This document shows positions 17,131-24,431 of a DNA stretch of 45,014 bases, piece after piece. Location of the stretch: NCBI GenBank assembly GCA_937967505.1, contig CALCJM010000031.1, forward strand, positions 1 through 45,014, written 5' to 3'. The position numbers were made by a program, and so were the translations under genes. Each line of letters starts with the position of its first letter. Position 1 is the first letter of the stretch. Below the pieces are notes generated by a model, which was not told the DNA's origin, did not search any database, and worked only from the letters and a program-made list of their open reading frames with translations. This stretch comes from an uncultured Pirellulaceae bacterium. GTDB taxonomy: Bacteria; Planctomycetota; Planctomycetia; Pirellulales; Pirellulaceae.

Positions 17131-17201
17131 CGTTGCCGTAGCCGTAGTGCAGGCTGCCAGCCTTCAATCGCGCGGAAGAAGGCTGGCAGCCTTGACAACG
17201 G
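17131..17201. repeat. REP-like repeat, subfamily B, right of the RAYT gene and over the adaptor stop codon
   Basis: CGTTGCCGTAGCC...GCAGGCTGCCAGCCTTC to 17165, then GAAGGCTGGCAGCCTTGACA and ACGG (17178-17201). It overlaps the adaptor's last dozen codons and its stop (17164-17166). Left arm is longer and less regular than in other copies. Confidence 0.85.
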
Positions 17202-18864
17202 TTACTTGCTGCCCTTCGATCAGGAAATGAGCCCCCTTTGTGACGTACTGCTTGCCGACGACTGAACCTGTGCCCACCGGGCGAATCTGACGAACCGACG
17301 AAGTTGTCTCACCCGAATTGGTTGGCAATAATACGACCTCCACGCGATTAACCGTTGCATCGTTGCCACTGCCGGAAACAACCGCAAGAAAGGTTCGATC
17401 GCCCTGATGAATCACAGCGTCCATTGGAACAAACAATCCTTCTGCCGACTCCTGTTGAGACAAATCGACTTGAACGATGTCACCCGGACGGATCGCCCAC
17501 TGCCGCCTGGCTTCGATGCGAATCTGGTTACCGTTAAATTGTCTGGCTTGTTCTGGCGACAGCGAAAGCTTGCCTGCGACAAACGTTCTCTCGAGATCAA
17601 TCGAATCGTCCAGTACTTTGATCTGGCGAAACAGCCAACTGCCGAGAAACGGAATCTGCAACGATTCTTTCTCGATACGGAGTTTTGAAACGGTTAGCAG
17701 GCGGTTGGCAGGAAAGATGTCACCCATCTGCAAGTTGTCAACTTTCCAAACGTAGCTGCCCAACTCGTCGTCAAGGATGGCATCTTCGGCGACAAAATTC
17801 ATTCCCGCAGTTTCGCCGGGCAAGAAGTCGTACTTCATTGGCCAGACATCAATGACGGTTGGAATGGAGGACGAATCCTTCAAAACTTCCGAACGATCTG
17901 CGACGTTTTCGTTCTTGATCAGCACCGTGACGGTAAACGTTCGTGTTGCTGGATCGGCCGTCGAGTCTATTTGATAGAGGTAGCCAACATCCGGCTTCTT
18001 CGCACCATTTTCGCCGGAGATAAACACTGGCACATTCTGACGGTTTCGCAGCAGTCGGGAATCGTCAGCCGAAACTTCAAACTCGACTTTGATCGGATTC
18101 ATCATTTGCACGGTTGCGACTGGATTGCCTGCTCCGACAAAGCTACCGGGAACAACGGACACCTCCGCAATCTGGCCTCTGAACGAAGAATATAATTCGC
18201 AATTAGCGAGATTGCGTTGTGCTTCCTGTAACGCCTGGTCTGCGATATCGACCTGTAGCTTGATCGACTTCAGCTCGGCTTCCTTGGCTTTTTGCGTTGA
18301 CCTTAATTGCTCGATTTTCGACAAGGCGTTTTGGTAGTTGGCTTCTGCTTTGTCCGCGTCTGCCTGAGCGCCCGCGTTGCGTTGAACAAGTCGGTTTCGG
18401 CGATCGCGGTCAACCTCGGCAAGCTGAAGATCGGCGTCAGCGGCCTTGAATTGTGCCGGGAAGCTTTTCTCCAGCTCTGTTTCGGCGGCTGCAACACTTT
18501 GCTCGGCCCGCGACAGTTCTGCCTTGGCTTGCTCAACTTGCAGGCGATACTTTTCTGACTCAATTCGGGCGATCGGTTCGCCGGGAATCACAACAACATT
18601 GTTGCTATCAACGATACGCCCTTCGACATTGGCATTCGGCTCGATGACCCATTCGATTCGACCGCTTATTTCAAATCCAATTTGTTCGGACTTCCACGAT
18701 GCAGCTGAAGCCGTCACGATGCGACGATCGCCGGGGGCTTGCATTACAAGAGTCGCAACCTCCACCGGACGCGGCGGTTTTACTTTGGGCACTTCTTGGG
18801 TTTGCTTACAACCATTGAGCGACAACGCGATGCACAGTGCGAAACAGACAGGTAGCTTGTTCAT
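17164..18864 (-). CDS. RND efflux periplasmic adaptor lipoprotein (HlyD/MFP family)
   Basis: 566 residues, clearly longer than the usual 350-420. Lipobox LNGC with Cys19 after a short hydrophobic signal. Then a barrel/lipoyl half-motif (IPGEPIARIESEKYRLQVEQA), a long alpha-hairpin of about residues 110-220 rich in Ala, Glu and Lys, the returning lipoyl half (LYSSFRGQIAEVSVVPGSFV), and beta-barrel domains ending with IRPVGTGSVVGKQYVTKGA. It bridges the pump in the inner membrane with the outer-membrane factor. The extra length is in the region of about 330-440, a charged insert with SLQIPFLGSW. The C terminus VVKAASLLPRD is encoded by the REP repeat, so the original ending may have been replaced. 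Divergent from the outer-membrane factor gene. Confidence 0.9.
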   Translation of the reverse strand: MNKLPVCFALCIALSLNGCKQTQEVPKVKPPRPVEVATLVMQAPGDRRIVTASAASWKSEQIGFEISGRIEWVIEPNANVEGRIVDSNNVVVIPGEPIARIESEKYRLQVEQAKAELSRAEQSVAAAETELEKSFPAQFKAADADLQLAEVDRDRRNRLVQRNAGAQADADKAEANYQNALSKIEQLRSTQKAKEAELKSIKLQVDIADQALQEAQRNLANCELYSSFRGQIAEVSVVPGSFVGAGNPVATVQMMNPIKVEFEVSADDSRLLRNRQNVPVFISGENGAKKPDVGYLYQIDSTADPATRTFTVTVLIKNENVADRSEVLKDSSSIPTVIDVWPMKYDFLPGETAGMNFVAEDAILDDELGSYVWKVDNLQMGDIFPANRLLTVSKLRIEKESLQIPFLGSWLFRQIKVLDDSIDLERTFVAGKLSLSPEQARQFNGNQIRIEARRQWAIRPGDIVQVDLSQQESAEGLFVPMDAVIHQGDRTFLAVVSGSGNDATVNRVEVVLLPTNSGETTSSVRQIRPVGTGSVVGKQYVTKGAHFLIEGQQVTVVKAASLLPRD

Positions 18865-19015
18865 GTCGATTCGATCCTGCTGTTAAGTTGTGACGGTTGG
18901 CGAAAGCCGGACTGCTGCGTTGGCAATCCACATTCTACGGCTCGCAGCGTGCGGGTTTTACAGATTGCGCTCATTGCATGAATCGTGCCGATGGTATCAA
19001 CGGATACCTGCGCAG

Positions 19016-19093
19016 GGAAGCTGGCAGCATCCCCAACGTTACGAAAGCCCCCGGCACTCCTGAACTATTCGTTGCGAAGGCTGCCAGCCTTCC
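19016..19093. repeat. two single REP-like arms in the efflux divergent promoter region
   Basis: GGAAGCTGGCAGCATCCCCA ACG (19016-19038) and CGTTGCGAAGGCTGCCAGCC TTCC (19070-19093). Their order is reversed relative to a normal unit, so each looks like the remnant half of a separate insertion. They lie between the adaptor and outer-membrane factor start codons (18865-19166); I see no other regulator site there. Confidence 0.7.
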
Positions 19094-19166
19094 TGGACAT
19101 GGAAACCCAATGTTCACATCGCCCAACAGTCAATCTTAGTTGAACCACCCCGGGAAGAAACCAGAA

Positions 19167-20750
19167 ATGAGCTTTGCCAAGCCACCATTTCGAACGTTAC
19201 TTGCGTTGCTGGTTGGCCTTGGGCTGTCCGCAAGCCTTGGCTGCAGCAGTCTTGAGTATTGGCGAAACAACGGATTCAAAGTCGGCCCCAACTATTGTCC
19301 GCCGACCACCCCCGTTGCCTCAGAATTCAGTCAACAGGGCTCTCCGTTCATTCGCAACGACCAGGTTATTGATCCTCAGTGGTGGCTCGTATTCAATGAT
19401 CCGGATTTGAACGTCTTGATTGAGTCACTTTGTGAGCAAAACCTCACGCTCAAACAAGCGGCTTGGCGGATCGAAGAGTCCCGGGCTTTGCTGGCAGCCC
19501 AAACCACAACCTTGCTGCCACAACAGAACTTTGCATCAGGCGCCTACTCACGCAACCAAAACAACGCATTGGGTCCACCCGTTTCTTCGGATCGTTGGTC
19601 GTTCGGGTACAGTTCGGCATGGGAGCTGGATCTATGGGGCAGGATTCGTCGAAACATCGATGCCTCGCAGGCTCAGCTTGATGCCTCGGTGAAAGACTAC
19701 GACTTCGCCCTGGTCTCGCTGATCGGCGACGTTGCATCGCTTTACATTCAAATTCGCTCGCTGGAAGAACGTATTGCCCTGGCTCAGCGGAACATCGAAT
19801 CGTTCAAAGGAAGCCTGGACGTTGCCAAGGCACGTGAAGAAGAAGACGTCGCATCGCCGCTGGATGTCGTGCAAGCCGAATCCAATTTGCTTTTGACTCA
19901 GGCGTCCATTCCACGTTTCGAATTCGCAAGGCTTCAGGCGTTGAAGGCCCTGTCTGTGCTGCTTGGGATTCCGCCAAGCGAGATCAGTTCATTGGGCAAC
20001 GCCGGAGCCCTGCCAGAGATCCCCCGCGAAGTCGTTGTTGGCATTCCCGCCGAACTTCTCACTCGCCGTCCAGACATTCGCGCGGCTGAGCGGAACTTGA
20101 AAGCCAATTTTGAGGCAATCGGAATTACGGAAGCCGAGTTGTATCCGTCGCTTTCGATCAGCGGCAACCTTGGATACGCATCGGGTGAGTTCCGCGACTT
20201 GTTTTCCACGTCCGCGTTCAACGGCGGCATTGGACCGGCGTTCAACTGGAACGTCTTGAACTTCGGTCGCATCAAGCAACAGGTTCGCGCCAGTGAGGCT
20301 CGTTTCATTCAATTGAAGCTGGACTTTGAAAATCGCGTCCTGGCCGCCCAACAAGAAGTCGAAACGTCGATGATCGAGTTCATCAAGACGCACGAGGAAT
20401 ACGAGTTCAATCTCGCCAACGAAAAAGCCACCCGAGAAGCCGCCCGCATCGGCATCGAACAGTATAAGGCTGGCGATGTTGACTTCGGCCGCGTCTTCGT
20501 CGTGCAGTCCAACCTCGTCCAGGCCCAGGACGCGCTCGTCGCCAACCGGGCCTCGATTGCCTTGGCTCTTATCAATACCTACCGTTCCCTGGGCGGCGGC
20601 TGGGAGCTCCGATGTTCACCCGGTTCAGAGAACCAAGCATTTCCGATGGTTGATTCGATCAGCACATCGTCTCCGGGCAACACGCAACCAAATATTCGGG
20701 AAACCGTCCCTATCAACGCCGGCCTGCTCGAAGACGCCGCTCCAAACTAA
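19167..20750 (+). CDS. RND efflux outer-membrane factor lipoprotein (NodT/TolC family)
   Basis: 527 residues from ATG 19167 (an upstream TTG at 19140 adds nine residues before a normal signal peptide and is less likely). Signal ends in LGC with Cys26 lipid-anchored. The sequence VGPNYCPPTTPVASEF and WWLVFNDPDLNVLI are typical starts for NodT-type factors; two repeated halves with coiled-coil helices follow, including SLIGDVASLYIQIRSLEERI and the conserved LLTRRPDIRAAE. It forms the outer-membrane channel of the tripartite pump encoded on both sides. The last 45 residues are polar and unconserved. Upstream lie two half REP arms and no visible operator. Confidence 0.92.
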   Translation: MSFAKPPFRTLLALLVGLGLSASLGCSSLEYWRNNGFKVGPNYCPPTTPVASEFSQQGSPFIRNDQVIDPQWWLVFNDPDLNVLIESLCEQNLTLKQAAWRIEESRALLAAQTTTLLPQQNFASGAYSRNQNNALGPPVSSDRWSFGYSSAWELDLWGRIRRNIDASQAQLDASVKDYDFALVSLIGDVASLYIQIRSLEERIALAQRNIESFKGSLDVAKAREEEDVASPLDVVQAESNLLLTQASIPRFEFARLQALKALSVLLGIPPSEISSLGNAGALPEIPREVVVGIPAELLTRRPDIRAAERNLKANFEAIGITEAELYPSLSISGNLGYASGEFRDLFSTSAFNGGIGPAFNWNVLNFGRIKQQVRASEARFIQLKLDFENRVLAAQQEVETSMIEFIKTHEEYEFNLANEKATREAARIGIEQYKAGDVDFGRVFVVQSNLVQAQDALVANRASIALALINTYRSLGGGWELRCSPGSENQAFPMVDSISTSSPGNTQPNIRETVPINAGLLEDAAPN

Positions 20751-20874
20751 GCGACTTGGCTGTTTAGGGCGATGTGACCGAAGCGTCAACGGAAAAACAA
20801 TTGGGTGTCATGCTTCACGCATCAAAGAAAAAAACACAAGGACTGGATACGAGCATGCTTAGGCGATAGCTTAC

Positions 20875-20953
20875 CATTGGCGATGCTGCCAGCTTCGCTC
20901 CGACGCTGGCAGCGTCGCCAACGGATCGTAAATCCCTAACTGCCAGTCGCCTT
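20875..20953 (-). repeat. REP-like repeat, subfamily A, copy 2 (inverted relative to copy 1)
   Basis: On the minus strand it reads AAGGCGACTGGCAGTTAGGG, ATTTACGAT, then CCGTTGGCGACGCTGCCAGC GTCGGAGCGAAGCTGGCAGC and ATCGCCAATGG. This matches the copy at 3368-3468 over flank and core but has one decamer unit instead of three. Confidence 0.82.
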
Positions 20954-21316
20954 ACGCGATAGATAAGGTATTGGGTAGTATTGCGTGAGCACGTTTCGAA
21001 TGAAGGCTTGAACCATCCACAATTACTCGCGAAAGTATGGCACAGCGGCTTCGACCTCGTGTCGATTCTTCATTTGTTGAGAGGTACAGATTAGGACGCT
21101 GTTCGAAGAGATATGGTGAGAAGTCGACTATTAGATAAACTACCCTTTCCCTAATGAGGATATCGCATGCAAGCAACAGATAAAGGTTCTTTGATTCGCT
21201 AAAGCGAGTCAATGATTCACGGGCAGAAGACACCTGATTTAGGAGCTACATTCGCGATTGAATGTAGGGTTTCGGTGAGCGGCATACAGAGGCTGCGATC
21301 CGACACATCGAAGCAC
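20954..21316. other. gap without recognisable gene
   Basis: Both strands have only short frames with no family resemblance or ribosome binding site. A minus-strand frame at 20952-21233 (93 codons) overlaps the repeat and has biased, basic composition; I do not accept it as a gene. Confidence 0.5.
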
Positions 21317-21793
21317 CTACACCTCTTCAAACTTGCGTTTCCAAACCCTCTCAACCACCGCGAATAGTAATGCGGTACTCCAACCGAAGACGAGCAACCC
21401 GGTCATGGCTTGGCAGGCACTCAGCATTCGCCAGTTGCCTTTGATGACGATGTCGCCGTAGCCCAATGTTGTAAACGTGACGGTCGAAAAGTAGGCAGAG
21501 TCTTCGAGATTGGTAAACTTCTCGCCGCCGACGATATAGCAGTAGGCGATCGCCCAGATGCCAGTCTCAAGAATGTGAGTCACCAGCAACCAAACCGCCG
21601 TCAGCACAAGCGCCTTGAGTTCGCCAAATCGAGCTTGGAAACTGGCCGCGCGCTCCCGTAACACGCCGATCAAGCATGAACTGCTAACGGCGTGAATGAC
21701 AATCGTAACGATGGCAAGCGAGATCCCGAAGGGGATAGAAAGTATCATGGTCGTTTGGTAGGAATCAGTAAACAATTTAGTTATCGGTTCCAT
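21317..21793 (-). CDS. two-TM ion channel (K+ channel-like pore)
   Basis: 158 residues. Hydrophobic helices at about 15-40 and 62-90 precede a pore loop whose filter reads TLGYGD, flanked by VTFTTLGYGDIV, followed by a last helix ending in VVERVWKRKFEEV. This is the ion-channel-2 family with a K+-selective GYG filter. There is no ligand-binding or RCK domain. The ATG at 21793 and a GTG at 21796 are both possible; a REP-like repeat begins at 21796, so the whole 5' leader, including any ribosome binding site, is repeat sequence. No Shine-Dalgarno is seen at the usual distance. Confidence 0.85.
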   Translation of the reverse strand: MEPITKLFTDSYQTTMILSIPFGISLAIVTIVIHAVSSSCLIGVLRERAASFQARFGELKALVLTAVWLLVTHILETGIWAIAYCYIVGGEKFTNLEDSAYFSTVTFTTLGYGDIVIKGNWRMLSACQAMTGLLVFGWSTALLFAVVERVWKRKFEEV

Positions 21794-21795
21794 CA

Positions 21796-21855
21796 CGTTG
21801 TGAAGGCTGCCAGCCTTCCTAGTTCAAAGTTGAAGGCTGGCAGCCTTCGCAACGG
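21796..21855. repeat. REP-like repeat, subfamily B, touching the ion-channel start codon
   Basis: CGTTGTGAAGGCTGCCAGCC TTCC (21796-21819) and GAAGGCTGGCAGCCTTCGCA ACGG (21832-21855), loop of 12 bases. The arm sequences match the copy at 16252 almost base for base. Confidence 0.88.
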
Positions 21856-22006
21856 GTGGGCCAATGATCCCGATTGTAACATGTTTACCTGACAGCTTTA
21901 TACTTGAACAACCTCAAACCAACTGTGGACTTCGGTGACCGCGCGAACTCCGTCTCTGGCAACGCCAATACGTTTTCACTTTCTCCAAAAGTCAGGCTTG
22001 AGGGAA

Positions 22007-22432
22007 GAAGACTTCGCGATCACTTAACTTGGGAAAATCGTCCAGCGTTGTGATCCCATCCATTATGGCCGCCAGTTTTCATTGCAAAGCTCGTAGCTCG
22101 GCGAACTCGAGTTAGGCAGTAACGATGCGATTGAGGGCTTCAATTTCCTCTGCCCCAAAGTAATTCTTCGCGATCGAGACTTCGGATTTAAGCGGACGCT
22201 TTCCTTTTACGATGTCAGTCTCATGTTGGGTTGATCGACATCGGCTCGCATGTAAACGATTTCGGCAGCTGTGTGCCCGCGGACTGCCCAAGGCATCTTG
22301 TTTTGCACCGTCTTGAAAAATACCTGAAACGTTGTAATCGATACTGGTCGCGTAGCTGTCGAGAACTTTTCGTCAAAACACGCGCTCTGATGAACGGATG
22401 TCGCGGATACCTGCCAGTGGGTCTTCGAAATA
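22007..22432 (-). pseudogene. RhuM-family protein remnant, frameshifted and with internal stops
   Basis: Reading the minus strand in shifting frames gives family-like pieces in the right order: YFEDPLAGIRDIRSSERVF, a TGA at 22373-22375, RKVLDSYATSIDYN (to about 22331), then in a new frame VQNKMPWAVRGHTAAEIVY and MRADVDQPNMRLTS (22207 on), then in a third frame KSEVSIAKNYFGAEEIEALN RIVTA, a stop, LEFAELRAL, and finally TTLDDFPKLSDREVF. This order and these motifs match the C-terminal half of RhuM (virulence-associated, often in genomic islands). At least two frameshifts and three stops make it dead. It sits about 80 bases from tRNA-Leu, a place where islands insert. The true limits are vague on both sides. 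Confidence 0.8.
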
Positions 22433-22510
22433 CTGCCCTCACCTCCGGCCTTAGTGACGACAAAGACATTACTGGAGGCCGAAGGAGCGTTTCGGCCTTG
22501 AAAGACAAAG

Positions 22511-22594
22511 TACCCGAGGCGGGACTTGAACCCGCACGTCCGTAAGGACACAGGATTTTAAATCCTGAGCGTCTGCCAATTCCGCCACTCGGGC
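22511..22594 (-). tRNA. tRNA-Leu (anticodon UAA)
   Basis: 84 bases on the minus strand, starting GCCCGAGTGGCGGAATTGGC. Acceptor stem GCCCGAG pairs with CTCGGGT (one G-U pair at the end); the anticodon arm is CAGGA-TTTAAAA-TCCTG with anticodon TAA; a long variable arm, GTCC-TTAC-GGAC, and the T arm with GGTTCAAGTCC confirm a class II leucine tRNA reading UUA. The CCA end is not encoded (CTT follows). Confidence 0.97.
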
Positions 22595-22789
22595 TTGAGT
22601 CGCTGATGATTGACAGGATGCCATTGGCGATGCGAAGACAGATTAGCCCAAGACTTCATTCGGGCTCAACCTTCCTGTCGCAGCACAGTATCTTGATCTT
22701 GGGCTTCAACGTCAATAACGGGTACCGCCGGAAGACAAAAAAACTCAGGCCCCCCTTTCCATCATTTCCCTTTCTTCCAGCATCCGGCG

Positions 22790-23764
22790 CTATTTTTCGA
22801 ATTGCCGTAACTGGCGCGGAGACAGCCAATCACTGACCTGGTCACCAGAAACTCTTGCCGAATTCAATTTCGTCCACTGCATGGGAGTCAGCCCCAGTTC
22901 CCCAAGCTTTTCAATCCGGGAAACCTGCTTCTTCTGGTCGCTTTGCGGGGCCCGACGATAACCGTTTTTGAAACTGAAACGCTTCACGTTTCTCAATCGC
23001 GTCTTGTCTTTCACAATCTGCTGGTCTTCCGCCGTTGGCAGATAAACGGCGCTGGCACAGTCAAATTCTTCGGCCGCACCTACCAGATCGATCAGGCTGA
23101 TTTTGTTTTCATCGTACTTGACCACGACGACCTCGTGCCCGTCGAAGAAACCGGCCTCGGTAGCGATGACACCGTCCAACGAACCCAGTTTTGCCTCGCC
23201 TGTCCAAAAGCAATACATCGCAAACGCGACGATCTTGTTGTCGGGACTGGTTTCCGGAATCAGTACGCTCTCCAAGTAAGCCGGTACCTGATGATCGGCG
23301 GCTTCAAGCGCCTGCGCGATACGTACGGCGGTACCATGGATACCCCACACGCGGTCCCGGCGAGGAATCACATCTTCCAAATCAGAATCGAGGAACCGCA
23401 TTACCTGAAAGTTCCAGGCGGGCTCTTTGAAGCGCTGCAAAATCTGCTTGTCCTTGCCGCCAACATTATTATAGACGGCCATCGGCACGAAATTGTCCTC
23501 GAGGGCTTCAACAATCAAGGGCTGGACCAACACCTGCTGGCCATAATTCTGACAGCCCTGTCAGCCGGGAACCTCCTGAAACAGCAACGCGACCAGCTTG
23601 TGTTCCGATTTCGATTTGGCTTGCGCCTCGTCCAAATCCCGCAGCCAGTTGACCGCGCCCAGTTCAACTGGCTGTTTGGTCTTCTGAGCCATCGTCAGGC
23701 CGTTGGCAAGACAAAAGGTGATCACAAATACGGCAGCGGCAAAGCTGAGAACGAGGTATTTCAT
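22790..23764 (-). CDS. candidate selenoprotein: exported UxxC thioredoxin-like domain joined to an MsrA-like domain
   Basis: Translating from ATG 23764 gives a signal peptide (MKYLVLSFAAAVFVITFCLA), then a thioredoxin-like start (LVALLFQEVPG), an in-frame TGA at 23563-23561, and QGCQNYGQQV in the same frame to the stop at 22790: 324 residues if TGA is read. The TGA is residue 68 and Cys71 follows, so the pair is UxxC, exactly where CxxC sits in thioredoxins. The VPG-U context matches what I recall of an NCBI family called VPGUxxT thioredoxin-like (seleno)protein. Residues about 184-220 (YCFWTGEAKLGSLDGVIATE and VVVKYDENKISLIDL) resemble MsrA, with Cys185 and Glu190 in the CFWxxE motif. A hairpin with loop AGGT follows the TGA. 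Alternative: a Cys codon mutated to stop, giving a pseudogene. Confidence 0.75.
23525..23542 (-). promoter_or_regulatory. putative bacterial SECIS element
   Basis: On the minus strand GGCCAGC, loop AGGT, GTTGGTC forms a 7-bp stem (two G-U pairs). It begins 18 nt after the TGA, and the loop GG lies 27-28 nt after it, inside the 16-37 nt range known for bacterial SECIS, which need a GG in the apical loop for SelB. It lies within the coding sequence, as in E. coli fdhF. Confidence 0.6.
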
Positions 23765-23896
23765 GGTAGAGTTTTCCCAAATTTGGAAGATTGGTTGCCA
23801 AGCCTTTGGAAATACTGGCAACCAATGAAAAACATCTGCTTTCACGGCAACGAATTCCCGCCGTCGGGAAACCTATTCCCAAACCCCGGGCAATGG

Positions 23897-23956
23897 TAGC
23901 GGGACGGTGGTCCCCACGCAGCCCAGTACGCCTAAATGGTGGGGACCACGTTCCGC
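23897..23956. repeat. 19-20 bp inverted repeat, unrelated to the REP-like family
   Basis: AGCGGGACGGTGGTCCCCAC at 23897 and GTGGGGACCACGTTCCGCT at 23938-23956 are inverted copies around a 21-base loop. The core GTGGTCCCCAC is perfectly repeated. Only one copy seen in the window; arms are long enough to be a mobile repeat or terminator-like hairpin without a T tract. Confidence 0.75.
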
Positions 23957-24159
23957 TATTTCACATCGCGCCAAGGAGCCTTGTTGTACTTGGGACGCAA
24001 TGTCGGGCAATACCTTACTTTGCGTCACGTTTACGTCTGACGAACTCCTGTCGTCAGCGCGGCTGTCCCCACTGGGCAAACGCCGCTGCCCTGTCGGTTT
24101 TGCAAGCGATTCCCCGGATCAACGCGAGTCGTTTCGGCATAGGCCTGAAGTTTTTTTCA

Positions 24160-24350
24160 ACACATCATGCAGCGTCGATATAAGATGAGGCGTCTTGATT
24201 TCGCCGCCGAAGGGTTCGATATCAGCATCCCCCATATCATCGATGAAGATCACGACCGGGAAGGAAATCGTTTTCGACGGCGATCAGAATTGGCGCGTGT
24301 GCAGCGTGTGCAATCACCAAGACTACTGATAACAGCGGTGAAAGCCACAT
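24160..24350 (-). pseudogene. N-terminal relic of a sulfatase
   Basis: From ATG 24350 (with AGGGG eight bases before it) the frame reads MWLSPLLSVVLVIAHAAHA, a signal peptide, but then ends at a stop about 19 codons on. One frame over, the next segment reads VVIFIDDMGDADIEPFGGEI KTPHL, which resembles the start of type I sulfatases (FIDDMGYxD...TPNLD) with the metal-binding DD. A single frameshift joins the two. Nothing recognisable of the catalytic CxPSR region follows; the reading fades at about 24160. Sulfatases are very numerous in planctomycetes. The 23765-24160 gap otherwise holds only the inverted repeat listed above. Confidence 0.5.
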
Positions 24351-24431
24351 CTTCTAGCCCCTGCGCTGCCAAGTTAACCACGCAGTTGTCATTCTTGCAA
24401 CAAAATCCACAGAACCTCAGCACTTATTGCT

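Noticed and set aside
20952..21233. Minus-strand frame of 93 codons after the outer-membrane factor gene
   Set aside because: Overlaps a REP-like repeat, no ribosome binding site, no family-like motif and composition unlike the real genes around it.
22231..22545. Plus-strand frame of 104 codons ending near the tRNA gene
   Set aside because: Antisense to both the RhuM remnant and tRNA-Leu; its C-terminal PEAGLEPARP is the well-known false translation of a tRNA reverse strand.
22943..23899. Plus-strand 318-codon frame
   Set aside because: Lies antisense across the selenoprotein gene, which has signal peptide and motifs; this frame has none.
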